Part shown: one piece after another, positions 9,385 to 20,917 of the stretch
Position numbering within the stretch: position 1 is the first letter of the stretch
Layout: every line of letters begins with the position of its first letter
DNA from: Phymatolithon calcareum
Taxonomy: Eukaryota; Rhodophyta; Florideophyceae; Hapalidiales
Assembly (NCBI GenBank): GCA_977006965.1
Contig: OZ345352.1
Location: 3,658,001-3,722,000 of the forward strand
Reading direction: 5' to 3'
Length of the DNA: 64,000 bases
The notes under the pieces: model-generated
The model's database searches: none
What the model was told of the DNA's origin: nothing
The model's input: the letters and a program-made list of their open reading frames with translations, nothing else
Translations under genes and position numbers: made by a program

Positions 9385-11848
9385 TATAGTGCCTTCAAGA
9401 GCTTGCAAACAAGGTCAGGACGCTTGGGATCACGAAATCCAGACGGAACCTCCATGTAGATGTCTTCGTGAAGGTCACCATGCAAGAAAGCCGTAAGAAC
9501 ATTCATTTGGTAGAGTTCCAAAGCATGGACAGCAACTGTTGCAAGTAGGATACGAATCGAGGTGAACTTTACGACTGGGGCATACGTTTCACCGTAGTCC
9601 ACCCCATGCACCTGTCGGAACCCTTTCGCAACAATGCGGACTTTAGGGCCTGTATCCTTGACCTTGAAGACATACTTGCACGGTAGAACGTTCATGCCAG
9701 GCTTGCGAGTGACCAACTTCCAAGTGTTGTTGCGGGTTAGTGACGAGTGTTCATTCTCAATGGCCGGAGACCAGAAGTCGACATTTTTAATTGAAGTCGC
9801 TTCCTTGAAGGTCTGAGGCACTTGATGAGAAGACAAACCGATTTCAGATGCAAGGTTGACGGACTCGAAGGCCAGCATAGCAGTATGCGACGGAGCGTTC
9901 CAGAAGTCAGTGGGTGGTTTTGAGACCCGAGCTGACCTACGCAGAATGGGTTTGGCGATCATCGGAGATGTTTCGTCAGAACCAGATGGAGATATAGGTT
10001 GTTCTCCACCATCTGCTTGCTCACCTTCGTCAATGTCCTTCTTGATGCTCTTATCATCTACATCCGAAACGACCTTACCTTCAACCGTATCATCACTCAG
10101 TTTGATTTGAGGAGTTTCAGGTGATACATTGGTTTTGGTCTCATCGAATCCGCAATCCGATTCATTGAACGTCACGTCCCTTGACACAATCACTTTCCGC
10201 AAGTCCGCATCCCACAGCTTATACCCTTTTGATGCCAACGAGTATCCCAGCATAACCGCCTCCCGAGTACGACTGTCGAGTTTCTTCACTTTCTTCTTCG
10301 GAATCACGTACCAACACTTGGCGCCAAATACGCGCAAGAGTCCCAAATCTGGAGGGGCACCCATCCATATGTGATGGGGGGTCGTGTTCGAAGGAAGTCC
10401 TCGTGACGTTACTCGGTTGCGCACATACACAGCAGTTGCCAACGCTTCAGCCCAGAACTTCTTCTCGATGCCTCTGTGATGGAGCATCGAGCGCACTAAG
10501 TTGAGAAGTGTGCGGTTCATGCGTTCAGCCACCCCATTTTGCTGTGGGGTGTAAGCGACTGTGAGCTGTTGATGGATGCCGTGTTCCGCAAGATATGCCT
10601 TGAACTCGTTTGAAAGGTACTCGCCTCCATTGTCGGTCCTAATAGCTTTGAGCTTAGGTGCTTTCGAGAAGTTCTGTATGTTCAAGTGCTTAAGCTTTCT
10701 ACCTGTACGGGTTTCAGCGTACTTGTGAAACTTCCGAAAACACTCAAAGCTCTCCGATTTCTTTCGCATGGTGAATACCGTGGTCCACTTGGAGTGATCA
10801 TCGATGAATGTGATGAAGTACTGTGATCCTCCAAGGGACGGAATGTCGATAGGACCAAGAACGTCTGAATGTACGAGATCGAGAACAGCGGTGGAGCGAG
10901 AACTACTGGACTTTGGAATCGGAGCACGATGACCTTTGCCGGCAAGACAATCATTACATGGATGTGTGGACTGTGAGTTGGGAGCAATCTTCACACTTTT
11001 CACCACCCCATGGTTTACCATTCCGGTAATTCCAGTGTGGTCAACATGCGCAAGTCGCGCATGCCAGAGCTGTAGGCTCGCGAAACAGGAAACATCGTTA
11101 AGTTTATTTCCATCTGCAAGGTCTAGAGAGTAGAGACTTTTGCGCAGAGTACCTGTTGCGATCGTGTCATTATGAGCTTTAACATAGCAACGGCTGTTCT
11201 TGAACGTTATACCATATCCGTACTCATCCATTTTTGAGACAGACAATAAAGAGTATCCGAAGTCGGGTATGTGCATAACGTCCTTGAGCTTTCGTTTTAA
11301 CGATTTGCCGTTCACGTTAAGCGTAATGATGACATCACCTTTTCCAGCGATTGTGGCCTGTGCTTTGGTTCCCATTTCGACGGTTGAAGACATTTTGGTG
11401 TATGAGCAGAAGATTGAACGATCGAAAGTCATATGCGATGTACTACCAGAGTCAATGATCCATGACTTTGACTTCTCGGAAATATCAGAATCGCGCACCT
11501 TGACCATCAGGCATACAAAGTCGGAATCGGACATAACTCGAACATGTTCCGATTCATCGGTCAGGAATGCAGCTGGTTTCGTTTGCTTTCCATTCCGATT
11601 TTTGTATCCTTCAGGAGCAAGGTGTGGAAACTTGGTCCAACAATTCACACTTCTATGTCCAGATCGATGACAATGTTCACAGTAGTCACGAATTCGTTCT
11701 CCATCGCGTCTGGCAGTGAAAAGTGCAGCAGTCTCAGCTTTGACGGTTGATGCTTCGACACGCATTGACATGCGTTGCTCTTCCTGGAGTAGTCGACTCT
11801 TCACGAATTCAAGTGAGAATGATTCGTCTTCATTGCCGAGAGCATCGA
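9385..11848 (-). pseudogene. H1 copia gag C-term-protease-integrase-RT N-term, open frame
   Basis: A continuous frame of about 820 codons runs from the gag C-terminus to RT. In order: DALGNEDESFSLEFVKSRLLQEEQRMSMR, zinc knuckle CEHC-X4-H-X4-C, protease WIIDSGSTSHMTFD, integrase HHCC (with the second Cys pair as CNDC), VHSDVLG / TDNGGEY / NGVAER catalytic triad, the GKLDSRTREAVMLGY-type chromo-like tail, and RT to DLVCKLLKALY. There RT ends abruptly at an LTR, before YVDD, so RT C-terminus and RNase H are missing. The gag N-terminus is lost at a 3-base microhomology joint (CGA, 11846-11848) with G. The middle coding block is well preserved. Confidence 0.9.
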
Positions 11849-13412
11849 CTTCCGTCGCATGGTGTATACCGTGGTCCATTTGGAGTGATCATCGATGAAT
11901 GTGATGAAGTATCGAGAGCCTCCAAGTGACGGAATGTCGATAGGACCTAAGACGTCGGAATGTACGAGGTTGAGGACAGTTTCAGAACGAGTACTACTAG
12001 ACTTTGGGATAGGAGCGCGATGACCTTTGCCGGCAAGACAGCCTTTGCATGGATGTTCTGAGATTGGATTGGGAGCTAGGTTCACACCTTTGACCACCCC
12101 ATGACGTACCATATCAGAGATACCAGAGGGATGGACATGAGCGAGACGTTCATGCCAAAGCTGGAGGCTAGCAAGACAAGAAACTTCGGTAACTTTAGTG
12201 CCATCTGCAAGATCGAGTGAGTAGAGACTCTTGCGAAGTGTTCCTGTAGCAACCGTGTCATCATGAGCTTTAACAAAGCAACGACTGTTCTTGAACGTAA
12301 TCCCATATACCATACTCATCCATTTTGGATACCGATAGTAAAGAATATCCAAACTCCGGTATGTGCATAACATCCCTGAGTTTGCATTTCGACGGCTTCC
12401 CATTCACGTTGATCGTAATAATGGCATCACCCTTTCCAGCGATTGTGGCCTTAGCTTTCGTTCCCATTTCAACAGTAGACGACAGTTCGGTGTACGTGCA
12501 GAAGAGTGAGCGGTCAAACGTCATGTGGGATGTGCTTCCAGAGTCAATGATCCAGGACTTGGACTTCTCGGAAATGTCGGAATTGCGCACCTTGGCCATC
12601 AAGCATACAAAGTCGGAATCAGACATGACACGAACAGGTTCCGACTCATCAGTCAGAAATGCAGATGGTTTTGTTTGCTTTTCATTCCGACGTTTGTATC
12701 CTTCCGGAGCAAGGTGAGGGAATTTGATCCAACACTTAACGCTCTTATGACCGGATCGATGACTATGGTCGCAGTGATCACGAATGCGTTCTCCATCGTG
12801 TCTGGCTGTGAACAGTGCCGCAGTCTCAGCTTTCACGGTTGATGCTTCGACTCTCATCGACATACGCTGCTCCTCTTGCAAAAGTCTGCTCTTCACAAAC
12901 TCGAGCGAGAATGACTCATACTCGTTGCCAAGAGCATCGAGTGCGCTGATTAAGCTATCGTACCGTTCCGGAAGTCCGTTAAGCACAGCCATCGCCATTT
13001 CTTTGTCGTCGATATCAACACCCATTGACTTGAGGGTGGATGCGAGCTGGCGAATACGGTTCTCGTCCTCGAGCATTGTGGCGGTATAGAACTTGCGGCG
13101 AGCGGCCAGTTTGTTCAGTAGTGTATGTCGTTCAAAGATGTTGAGAAGCGCCTGCCACATTTCCTTGGCCGTATTCACATCTTGCACATGCTCGAGATGT
13201 TCATCCGAGAGAGAAAGTCCGATAATAGCCTTTGCCTTGTTGTCACTTCGACGCCAGAGAGTGAAATCGTCCGAGTCCCATGCTGGTGGATCGTCCTCAA
13301 TGTGTTCATCAAGTTCGCGGAATGATATTACTAGCTGAATTTTCTGTTTCCAAGCATGGAAATTGGTCTCATTGAGTTTCTCGACCTTCAGCGTTCCTTG
13401 CGAGTTGTCCAT
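11849..13412 (-). pseudogene. G copia gag-protease-integrase (5' half)
   Basis: Starts at ATG 13410-13412 (MDNSQGTLKVEKLNE). Full gag with zinc knuckle CDHS-X4-H-X4-C (the second Cys is Ser here, a likely defect), protease WIIDSGSTSHMTFD, and integrase zinc-binding region and first catalytic Asp (VHSDVLG). A one-base insertion near 12313 (ccatatacc for ccatatcc) splits protease/integrase into two frames, and part of the gag near TATMLEDENRIRQL lacks a few codons. It ends in integrase at TMRRKS, where H1 gag is joined. The C-terminal two thirds of pol are deleted. Confidence 0.88.
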
Positions 13413-13781
13413 TTTAGGGAGTGTGGGTCTTCTAATCTTGTCGAAAATCCGTTCGGGGAGTCCACTGCGAGTCAACGGAAGTTAACTATCAAGGCAATCT
13501 GTCCCGTATAAGAAATTCCTTCGAGTCAATGTGACCCGGACCTTGATCGGGGGATGGCTCGATGGCCGTATACCCTTGTGGCGTTCTGGTACACCTGAAC
13601 CTGCAGCCGGCAACGCGCACTGCAAGACGCTTAGTGAACTCCTCAAGCGGACTGAGCAAGAATCAACGATTCTTGACAAGGATGCGCAAGCAGGAAGATC
13701 AGACAGAGACAGATCAGGGGCGAAGGAGAACCCCGGAGATGATGACGATGATGATGAAACGCGGTGGTTGAGGTGCGTTGA
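13413..13781 (-). other. G leader
   Basis: Untranslated leader with one R2 block (near 13595-13632) and a GA-rich stretch with ATGATG repeats. It is shorter than the leaders of N and T. No gene is seen. Confidence 0.5.
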
Positions 13782-13795
13782 CTGGGCCTATAACC
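13782..13795 (-). other. G primer-binding site (one mismatch)
   Basis: The plus strand reads ctgggcctataacc, one change from the common site. It abuts the LTR at 13796. Confidence 0.75.
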
Positions 13796-14240
13796 TGTTG
13801 GAGAAGGTTCGGCTATTGATGAGGAGAAAGAAAACGTTTTGTTGAAGGAAAATGGTTGAGTAGAAGCTGAGATAGGTGAGAATGAGTTCCTTGGTTTATT
13901 GACTTGGCGGACCTCAAGTCAGGATTATATAGACCTCAGAATTCAATCAACTTGATCAAAAAAACCCTAGTTGACGACGGAAGCACTCTAACCCTAAACA
14001 ATTTTGTCATAATATCATATGACACGTGTAACAAAAAAAATTAAGAATCATCTACTGAGTGAGGGGGGTATGATTATCATACTCTTATCATACTCTGACA
14101 CGTGTCACTGCCAATCTTCTTGATTCAAAGTTCTGAACCACTTTGACTTTCGACTTGACACGTGTACACGTGTACCGAGATCATACCTTGATATTGAAGT
14201 GTGTTTGCGACTAGAGCTCCAAGCAATCACACTTCCAACA
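13796..14240 (-). repeat. Type-A LTR shared by G (5') and H2 (3' side)
   Basis: 445 bp, with the subtype ending CCTTCTCCAACA in sense. The left side has G's PBS, so it is G's 5' LTR. The right side abuts H2's RT at the codon KALY, at the same nucleotide as the H1 LTR at 9384/9385. Confidence 0.88.
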
Positions 14241-15822
14241 TATAGTGCCTTCAAGAGCTTGCAAACAAGGTTGGGACGCTTGGGATCTCGAAATCCGGCC
14301 GGAACTTCCATGTAGATGTCTTCGTCAAGGTCACCATGCAGGATCGCTGTCACAACATCCATTTGGTGGAGTTCTAGATCATGGACAGCAACTCTTGCAA
14401 GTAGGATACGAATCGAGGTGAATTTCACGACTGGGGCATACGTTTCACCGTAGTCCACCCCATGCACCTGTCGGAACCCTTTTGCCACAATTCGAACTTT
14501 TGGGCCTGTATCCTTGACGTTGAAGACATACTTGCACGGTAGCACGTTCATGTCGTAGTTGCGCGGAACCAGTTTCCAGGTATTGTTATGGACGAGTGAA
14601 GAATGTTCTTTCTCAATGGCCTTTGACCAGAAGTCGACATTATGATTTGAAGTCGCTTCCTTAAAGGTTTGAGGTATTTCATGAGAAGACAAAGCGGATT
14701 CCGATGCGAGACTAGCAGATTCGTAGGCAAACATTGCAGTGTGCGGGGGAGCTCTCCAGAAGTCAGTGGGTGGTTTTGAGACCGGAGCTGACCTGCGCAG
14801 AATGGGTTTGGCGATCATCTGTGTATTTACTTCAAATGCCGGTGGTGTTCTTGGTTGTTCTGCATCGTCCGCCTGCTGCCCTTCTTCGTTTGTCACATCG
14901 AGGTTCTTCTTGTTTTCCTCCGAAGTGTCCTTAGCTTCAACCGTATCCTCACATGCTTGGACGACTCCGTCGTCTGGAATGTCAGTGGATACATAAGTTT
15001 CAGCCTCACCTAATCCGAAATCCGATTCGTCGAACGTCACATCCCTTGACACAATCACCTTCTTGGAGCTTAGATCCCACAGCTTATACCCTTTAGACGA
15101 AGTCGCATATCCCAGCATAAAGGCTTCACGAGTTCGAGAGTCGAGTTTCTTAACCTTCTTTTTCGGCATCACGTTCCAACACTTTATGCCAAATACACGT
15201 AAGTGTCCCAAGGCTGGAGCGGCACCGATCCATATGTGATGGGGGGTCGTGTTCGAAGGAAGTCCTCTTGACGTAACTCGATTGCGAACATACACAGCTG
15301 TAGCAAGTGCTTCAGCCCAGAACTTCTTCTCGATGCCTCTGTGATGAAGCATCGAGCGCACCAAGTTGAGAAGTGTGCGGTTCTTTCGCTCAGCCACCCC
15401 GTTCTGTTCTGGAGTATATGCTACTGTGAGTTGCTGATGTATACCGTGTTGTGCCAAATATGTCTTGAAGTCATTAGAAAGGTACTCGCCTCCGTTATCG
15501 GTCCTAATAGCCTTGAGCTTTGCTGCAGTCGAGAAGTCCTGAACGTCCAAATGCTTAAGCTTTCTACCAGTATGGGTTTCAGCATACTTGGGCAGCTTTC
15601 GAAAACACTCAAAGCTCTCCGACTTCCGTCGCATGGTGTATACCGTGGTCCACTTGGAGTGATCATCTATGAATGTGATGAAGTATGGAGAACCTCCAAG
15701 TGATGGAATGTCGATAGGAACTAAGACGTCGGAATGTACGTGGTTGAGGACAGCTTCAGAACGAGTTCTAGTAGACTTTGGGATAGGAGCGCGATGACCT
15801 TTGCCGGCAAGACAGCCTTTGC
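14241..15822 (-). pseudogene. H2 copia integrase-RT N-term, open fragment
   Basis: The open frame covers the integrase from the GCLAGKGHRAPIPKS zinc-binding tail through VHSDV, TDNGGEY and NGVAERKNR, the integrase C-terminal region, and RT down to NLVCKLLKALY. RT then ends at the LTR before YVDD. The right end is an abrupt joint at 15822/15823 with J, which has the opposite orientation. The copy belongs to the M/O-like subfamily. No stop interrupts it, but with both ends missing it cannot be a gene. Confidence 0.88.
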
Positions 15823-16651
15823 GACCCTTCATCTTTCGCAGTCGGTCTACGCTCAGTCAGTCTTGGAACGCTTTGGCATGGAGAACTCGAAACCCGCACC
15901 TACCCTAATGGAGTCAAGCAAAAAGAACACCGCAATCGAGGAAGTGGATATGACCGAGTCTCTTGGAGACGAAGTTCCGTATCGTCCAGCTATCGGATGC
16001 CTGATGTACTTTATGATCGGCACTCGCCCAGACATCTCGGACTCGGTCGGCAAGCTTTCTTCGTTTTGCAAGAAACCCTTAAAACGTCACTGGATGGGTG
16101 TTAAACTCGTTCTTCGGTACATTGCAGGTACTCGAGACTATGGGATTCTGTTCGGTGCAAGTGGGAGCTTGGTGCCAATCGGGTACACAGACGCGGATTG
16201 GGCAGGATGTCGTGAGACAAGGCGATCAACAAGTGGCTATGTGTTCCTTCTTGCAGGGGGAGCCATAATCTGGCGTTCGAAGAAACAAACTATCGTCGCC
16301 ACGTCAACATGTGAAGGGGAGTACATCGCTTCCTGTGCCGCCGCCAAGGAAGCTGTTTGGCTATCAAGACTTATCGCAGATATGCAAGGTCTCCAGAAGC
16401 CCACTCTCATGACTTTGTATACCGACAGTCAGAGTGCAATCGCAACCGGGAGGAACGCTGCCATCACTCAACGCAACAAGCATATTGACATCCAATATCA
16501 CTACGTTCGTGATGTTGTTCCAACAGGAAAGATCTCGATTAAGTACTGCAATACTGAGTCCATGGTTGCTGACGCACTAACCAAGCCACTGGATCGAATG
16601 AAGACAGCCAAGTTCGCTCAAGAGATGGGAGTATGCAAGCAAGTGGCGTAG
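15823..16651 (+). pseudogene. J copia RT C-term-RNase H
   Basis: Begins after the YVDD motif (TLHLSQSVYAQSVLERFGMEN) and runs open to TAG 16649-16651. RNase H motifs: YTDADWAGC, SWRSKKQ-like (IWRSKKQ here), CEGEYIAS (Ala to Gly change), LYTDSQSAIATG, HIDIQYHYVRDV, VADALTKPLDR. A purine tract precedes the LTR. The upstream part was lost at the strand-switch joint with H2. Confidence 0.9.
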
Positions 16652-16672
16652 TGTCCCTCGATCAAGGGGGAG

Positions 16673-17116
16673 TGTTGGAAGTAGGATTGCTTGGAGCACT
16701 AGTCGCAAACACACTTCAATATCAAGGTATGATCTCGGTACACGTGTACACGAGTCAAGTCGAAAGTCAAAGTGACTCAGAACTTTGAAACAAGAAGATT
16801 GCCAGTGACACGTGTCAAAGTATGATAAGAGTATGATAATCATACCCCCCCACTAAGTGGATGATTCTTCATTTTTTCATGTTACACGTGTCATATGATA
16901 TTATGACAAATTTGTTTAGGGTTAGAGTGTCTCCGTCGTCAATTAGTGTTTTTTGATCAAGTTGATTGAGTTCTCAGGTCTATATAGTCTTGACCTGAGG
17001 TCCTCCAAGTCAATAAACCAAGGAACTCATTCTCACCTATCTCAGCTTCTACTCAACCATTTTCCTTCAACCAAACTTTTTCTTTCTCCTCATCAATTGC
17101 CTAACCTTCTCCAACA
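16673..17116 (+). repeat. J 3' LTR, type A
   Basis: 444 bp, TGTTGG to CCAACA, TATATA core near 16981. Inserted into the integrase of K. Confidence 0.92.
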
Positions 17117-17785
17117 TCGTCGTTCACCAGTACCTAATAGACTCCGTGCATCAAACATTCCAGAAGAACACCTTCCAACGTACGCGGCTCAAACTTCGAT
17201 TCGCGAGGAAGGCGAAGCACATACGCAGCGCAGCCAAAGACTTTCACGTTCTTCAGCGATGGGCGATCTCCTGTCATCACGCGGAAAGGAGTGTCTTTGA
17301 TGGTGGAGTGCGGTACTCGGTTTCGGACGTGAACAACATGCTTCAATGCAAACGGCCAGAGACACAGCGGAAGATCCGCTTGAATGAGCAGTGAGCGAGC
17401 AGCCTCGACTATCGTACAGTTGACTCGTTCGGCAATGGCGTCGTGCTCGGGAGTATACGGCGCAGAGAATGTCTGGTCCAGCTTTTCAACACCTCCTCCC
17501 CCGTTATTCCGAAGTCCAATATACTCCTTCGCGCCGTCAGAGTGCAGCTGGTTGATCGACCTTGAAAAGGTTGCTGGCGAATTTGCTCCTTTGAATCGTC
17601 GAAGCTTTTTGGACACAGCACGAAACACATCTTGCAGGTCATTGCGCTTTTGCATAAAGCCCACGAAGAGATACCGGGAATGATCATCTAGGAAAGTGCA
17701 CACGTATCGGTATTTGTTCGGGAAGGAAACGTCGAGAGGGCCAATGATGTCGGAATGGACGAGTTCACCGGCGATGTGCGCCAGC
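17117..17785 (-). pseudogene. K: integrase of a second copia clade
   Basis: This integrase core is clearly different from the main family. It reads ELVHSDIIGPLDVSFPNKY, CTFLDDHSRYLFVGFMQKR, HSDGAKEYIGL, TFSAPYTPEHDAIAERVN and LWPFALKHVVHVRNRVP, then the VMTGDRPSLKNVKVFGC region. The three catalytic acidic residues are present (HSD, SDG, AER). The C-terminal side is cut by the J LTR and the N-terminal side joins leader sequence at about 17785, so gag and protease are deleted. Confidence 0.88.
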
Positions 17786-17932
17786 GCTCAACGCACGGTG
17801 TCGGATCACGAAACGTTAAGCTCGTGGTCGACAACGGTGGAGATATGCGGATCGCGGCTATACGCGCCAGCGTTCAACGCAAGAGGTCGGATCGCGAAAC
17901 TTGAAACTCGCGGTCGACGACGGAGTTGAGGG
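17779..17932 (-). repeat. Direct repeat (about 66 bp, two copies) in K leader
   Basis: Copies at about 17779-17844 and 17865-17932 share cgccagcg-tcaacgca, gtcggatc-cgaaac and ggtcgac-acgg. They differ at several bases and are separated by about 20 bp. Confidence 0.75.
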
Positions 17933-17990
17933 GGAAGACGAACCACTCAGGTAAATGCGATGTATTGCTTCACTTAGATCGTGTAGCGAT

Positions 17991-18004
17991 CTGGGCCCAT
18001 AACC
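17991..18004 (-). other. K primer-binding site
   Basis: A perfect ctgggcccataacc on the plus strand beside the K LTR. The second copia clade therefore uses the same initiator-tRNA anticodon-arm primer as the main family. Confidence 0.85.
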
Positions 18005-18424
18005 TAATGATGAGGTTAGAAGTTTTTGGTCTTACGTTTATTCTCGTATGGCGGACGACGGTGGCTGATATAGCCTCCAGCAATTAGCCTCCAGCAAACC
18101 TGCCACGTGGCAGGTTTGATCAAATCTAGTTCTGATACTACAAAGCGGCCGGCGCTTATGGGCCCCTTGCCACGTGGCAGATTTGATCAAATCTACATAT
18201 GATAACGAAACTATGTTCTCAATCGTTATCGTATGTATGATACTTCCGTATGATGTATCTTACACCATTACGGTACATAATAAGAGTCGCAAAGCGCATC
18301 CGTGATCCGCGAGCAAGGTAAAATCGCGGCAACTGCATCGAGCGACTTAATGTAAATCGAAGAACAAAGCTCAAACATTGTCGGGTACATTCCGCAGAAC
18401 GTAGCCCCATAGACGCACATCAAC
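18005..18424 (-). repeat. K 5' LTR
   Basis: About 420 bp, starting TGTTGATG in sense and ending CATCATTA, not related to types A-D. It contains two copies of a CACGTG-centred box followed by TTTGATCAAATCTA (18102-18128 and 18169-18195); the first lies within a perfect 24-bp palindrome at 18095-18118. It is inserted into the CL integrase. Confidence 0.8.
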
Positions 18425-18720
18425 AGGGCCGAGGCATTGTCTACCGCAGTCTATGTTCGTAATCGAGTGACATCACGCGGGCTTCCCTCGAACACAACGC
18501 CCCATCATATCTGGATGGGATGTGCACCAAACCTCGCACACCTACGAGTATTTAGATCCAAGTGCTGGTACATATTACAGAGCGAAAAGGTCGAAAAGCT
18601 TGACTCTCGAGCCCGCGAAGGCATGATGATTGGATATTCCTCATCGAGTAGAGCATACAAACTGTGGGACGGCGAACTTAAGAGTGTTATTGTGTCCAGA
18701 AGCGTCAAATTCGATGAATG
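18425..18720 (+). pseudogene. CL integrase C-terminal fragment (upstream piece)
   Basis: Open fragment AEALSTAVYVRNRVTSRGLPS, then HHIWMGCAPNLAHLRVF, GKLDSRAREGMMIGYSSSS-like text and VIVSRSVKFDEC. It is cut at GAATG by the tandem M-O insertion. The frame resumes at 33512 (LSNETIIETS), which shows that the two pieces were once contiguous. Confidence 0.88.
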
Positions 18721-19165
18721 TGTTGGAGAAGGTTAGACAAGTGATGGGGAGAAAGAAAAAAGTTTGGTTGAAAGAAAATGGTTGAGTAGAAGCTGAGATA
18801 GGTGAGAATGAGTTCCTTGGTTTATTGACTTGAAGGACCTCAGGTCAAGACTATATAGACCTGAGAACTCAATCAACTTGATCAAAGAACCTTAATTGAC
18901 GACGGAGACACTCTAACCCTGAACAAATTTGTCATAATATCATATGACACGTGTAACATGAAAAATTGAAGAATCATCTACTGAGGGGCGGAGTATGATT
19001 ATCATACTCTTATCATACTCGGACACGTGTCACTGCCAATCTTCTTGATTCAAAGTTCTGAGTCACTTTGACTTTCGACTTGACTCGTGTACACGTGTAC
19101 CGAGATCATACCTTGATATTGAAGTGTGTTTGCGACTAGAACTCCAAGCAATCACACTTGCAACA
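18721..19165 (-). repeat. M 3' LTR, type A
   Basis: 445 bp, followed on the right by the reverse-complement purine tract (ctccccctt). Left flank GAATG. Confidence 0.92.
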
Positions 19166-19186
19166 CTCCCCCTTGATCGAGGGACA

Positions 19187-20917
19187 CTACGCCACTTGCT
19201 TGCATACTCCCATCTCTTGAGCGAACTTGGCTGTCTTCATTCGATCCAGTGGCTTGGTTAGTGCATGAGCAACCATGGACTCAGTATTGCAGTACTTAAT
19301 CGAGATCTTTCCTGTTGGAACAACATCACGAACGTAGTGATATTGGATGTCAATATGCTTGTTGCGCTGAGTGATGGCAGCGTTCCTCCCGGTTTCGATT
19401 GCACTCTGACTGTCGGTATACAAAGTCATGAGAGTGGGCTTCTGGAGACCTTGGATATCTTCGATAAGTCTTGACAGCCAAATAGCTTCCTTGGCGGCGG
19501 CACAGGAAGCGATGTACACCGCTTCACATGTTGACGTGGCGACGATAGTTTGTTTCTTCGAACGCCAGCTTATGGCTCCCCCTGCAAGAAGGAACACATA
19601 GCCACTTGTTGATCGCCTTGTCTCACGACATCCTGCCCAATCCGCGTCTGTGTACCGATTGGCACCATGTTCCCACTTGCACCGAACAGAATCCCATAGT
19701 CTCGAGTACCTGCAAAGTACCGAAGAACGCGCTTAACACCCATCCAGTGACGCTTTAAGGGTTTCTCGCAAAACGAAGAAAGCTTGCCGACCGAGTCCCA
19801 GATGTCTGGGCGAGTGCCGGCCAAGCTTCCGATAGCTGGACGATACGGAACTTCGTCTCCAAGAGACTCGGTGATATCCACTTCCTCGATTGCGGTGTTC
19901 TTGTTGCTTGACTCCATTGGGGTGGGTGTCGGTTTCGAGTTCTCCATGCCGATGCGTTCCAAGACCGACTGAGCGTAGACCGACTGCGAAAGATGAATGG
20001 TCCGAAGAGTACGGTCCCGACGAATCTCAAGCCCAAGGCATACACTTGCTTCATCAAGGTCCTTCATCTCGAACCGCTTGTTCAGCTCCCCCTTGATCCA
20101 GGAAATTGCAGAGGTGTCGTTTCCAGCAATCAGTAAGTCATCCACATACAGGGCGATGATCATGATGCTGTTTGACTTGTGCCGGACGTACAGACAAGGA
20201 TCGTTGGGACTGCTTGAGAAGCCGAGCTCGTCGATGAGGAACTTGTCGATCTTGGCATGCCATTGCCGCGGAGCTTGCTTCAGACCGTATAGTGTCTTCA
20301 ACAGCTTGCAAACAAGGTTGGGACGCTTGGGATCTCGAAATACGGTAGGAACTTCCATGTAGATGTCTTCGTCAAGGTCACAATGCAGGAACGATGTCAC
20401 AACATCCATTTGGTGGAGTTCCAGATCATGGACAGCAACCGTTGCAAGTAGGATACGAATCGAGGTGAATTTCACGACTGGGGCATACGTTTCACCGTAG
20501 TCCACCCCATGCACCTGTCGGAACCCTTTTGCCACAATTCGGACTTTTGGGCCTGTATCCTTGACCTTAAAGACATACTTGCACGGTAGCACGTTCATGT
20601 CGGAGTTGCGCGGAACCAGTTTCCAGGTATTGTTATGGACGAGTGACGAATGTTCTCTCTCGATGGCTGGAGACCAGAAGTCGACATTCTCATTTGAAGT
20701 CGCTTCCTTAAAGGTCTGAGGTATTTGATGAGAAGACAAAGCGGATTCCGATGCGAGATTGACAGATTCGAAGGCAAGCATTGCAGTGTGCGGGGGAGCT
20801 CTCCAGAAGTCAGTGGGTGGTTTTGAGACCCGAGCTGACTTGCGCAGAATGGGTTTGGCGATCATCGGTGTAGTTACTTCAGATGCCGGTGGTTCTTGTT
20901 CTGCATCGTCCGCCTGC
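19187..20917 (-). pseudogene. M copia RT-RNase H part
   Basis: Reads leftwards from the integrase/RT spacer (MIAKPILRKSARVSKPPTDFW) through RT with ALYVDDLLIAGND to RNase H and VAHALTKPLDR, stop at 19187. A one-base deletion near 19657 shifts RNase H. Four codons are missing before GTRPDIWD, and catalytic-region residues are otherwise kept. N interrupts it at CCTGC; the upstream part is at 26497-28123. Confidence 0.9.

Noticed and set aside
11200-11670. Long antisense open frames opposite gag-protease (for example 11200-11670, 12325-12717, 27685-28110, 31526-31951)
   Set aside because: They recur in every copy as the mirror of the conserved protease/gag region, have no domain and vary with the sense codons; they are shadows.
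9249-11879. H1 open frame of 876 codons as a functional gene
   Set aside because: Its first residues derive from antisense integrase across a deletion joint, and its last about 45 residues come from the LTR; the RT active site is missing.
17134-17703. K integrase as a host gene
   Set aside because: Contains the copia integrase triad and lies beside a PBS and LTR; it is a retrotransposon fragment.
18219-18410. Small frame in the K LTR
   Set aside because: Lies wholly in the LTR with no start context or similarity to a known protein.
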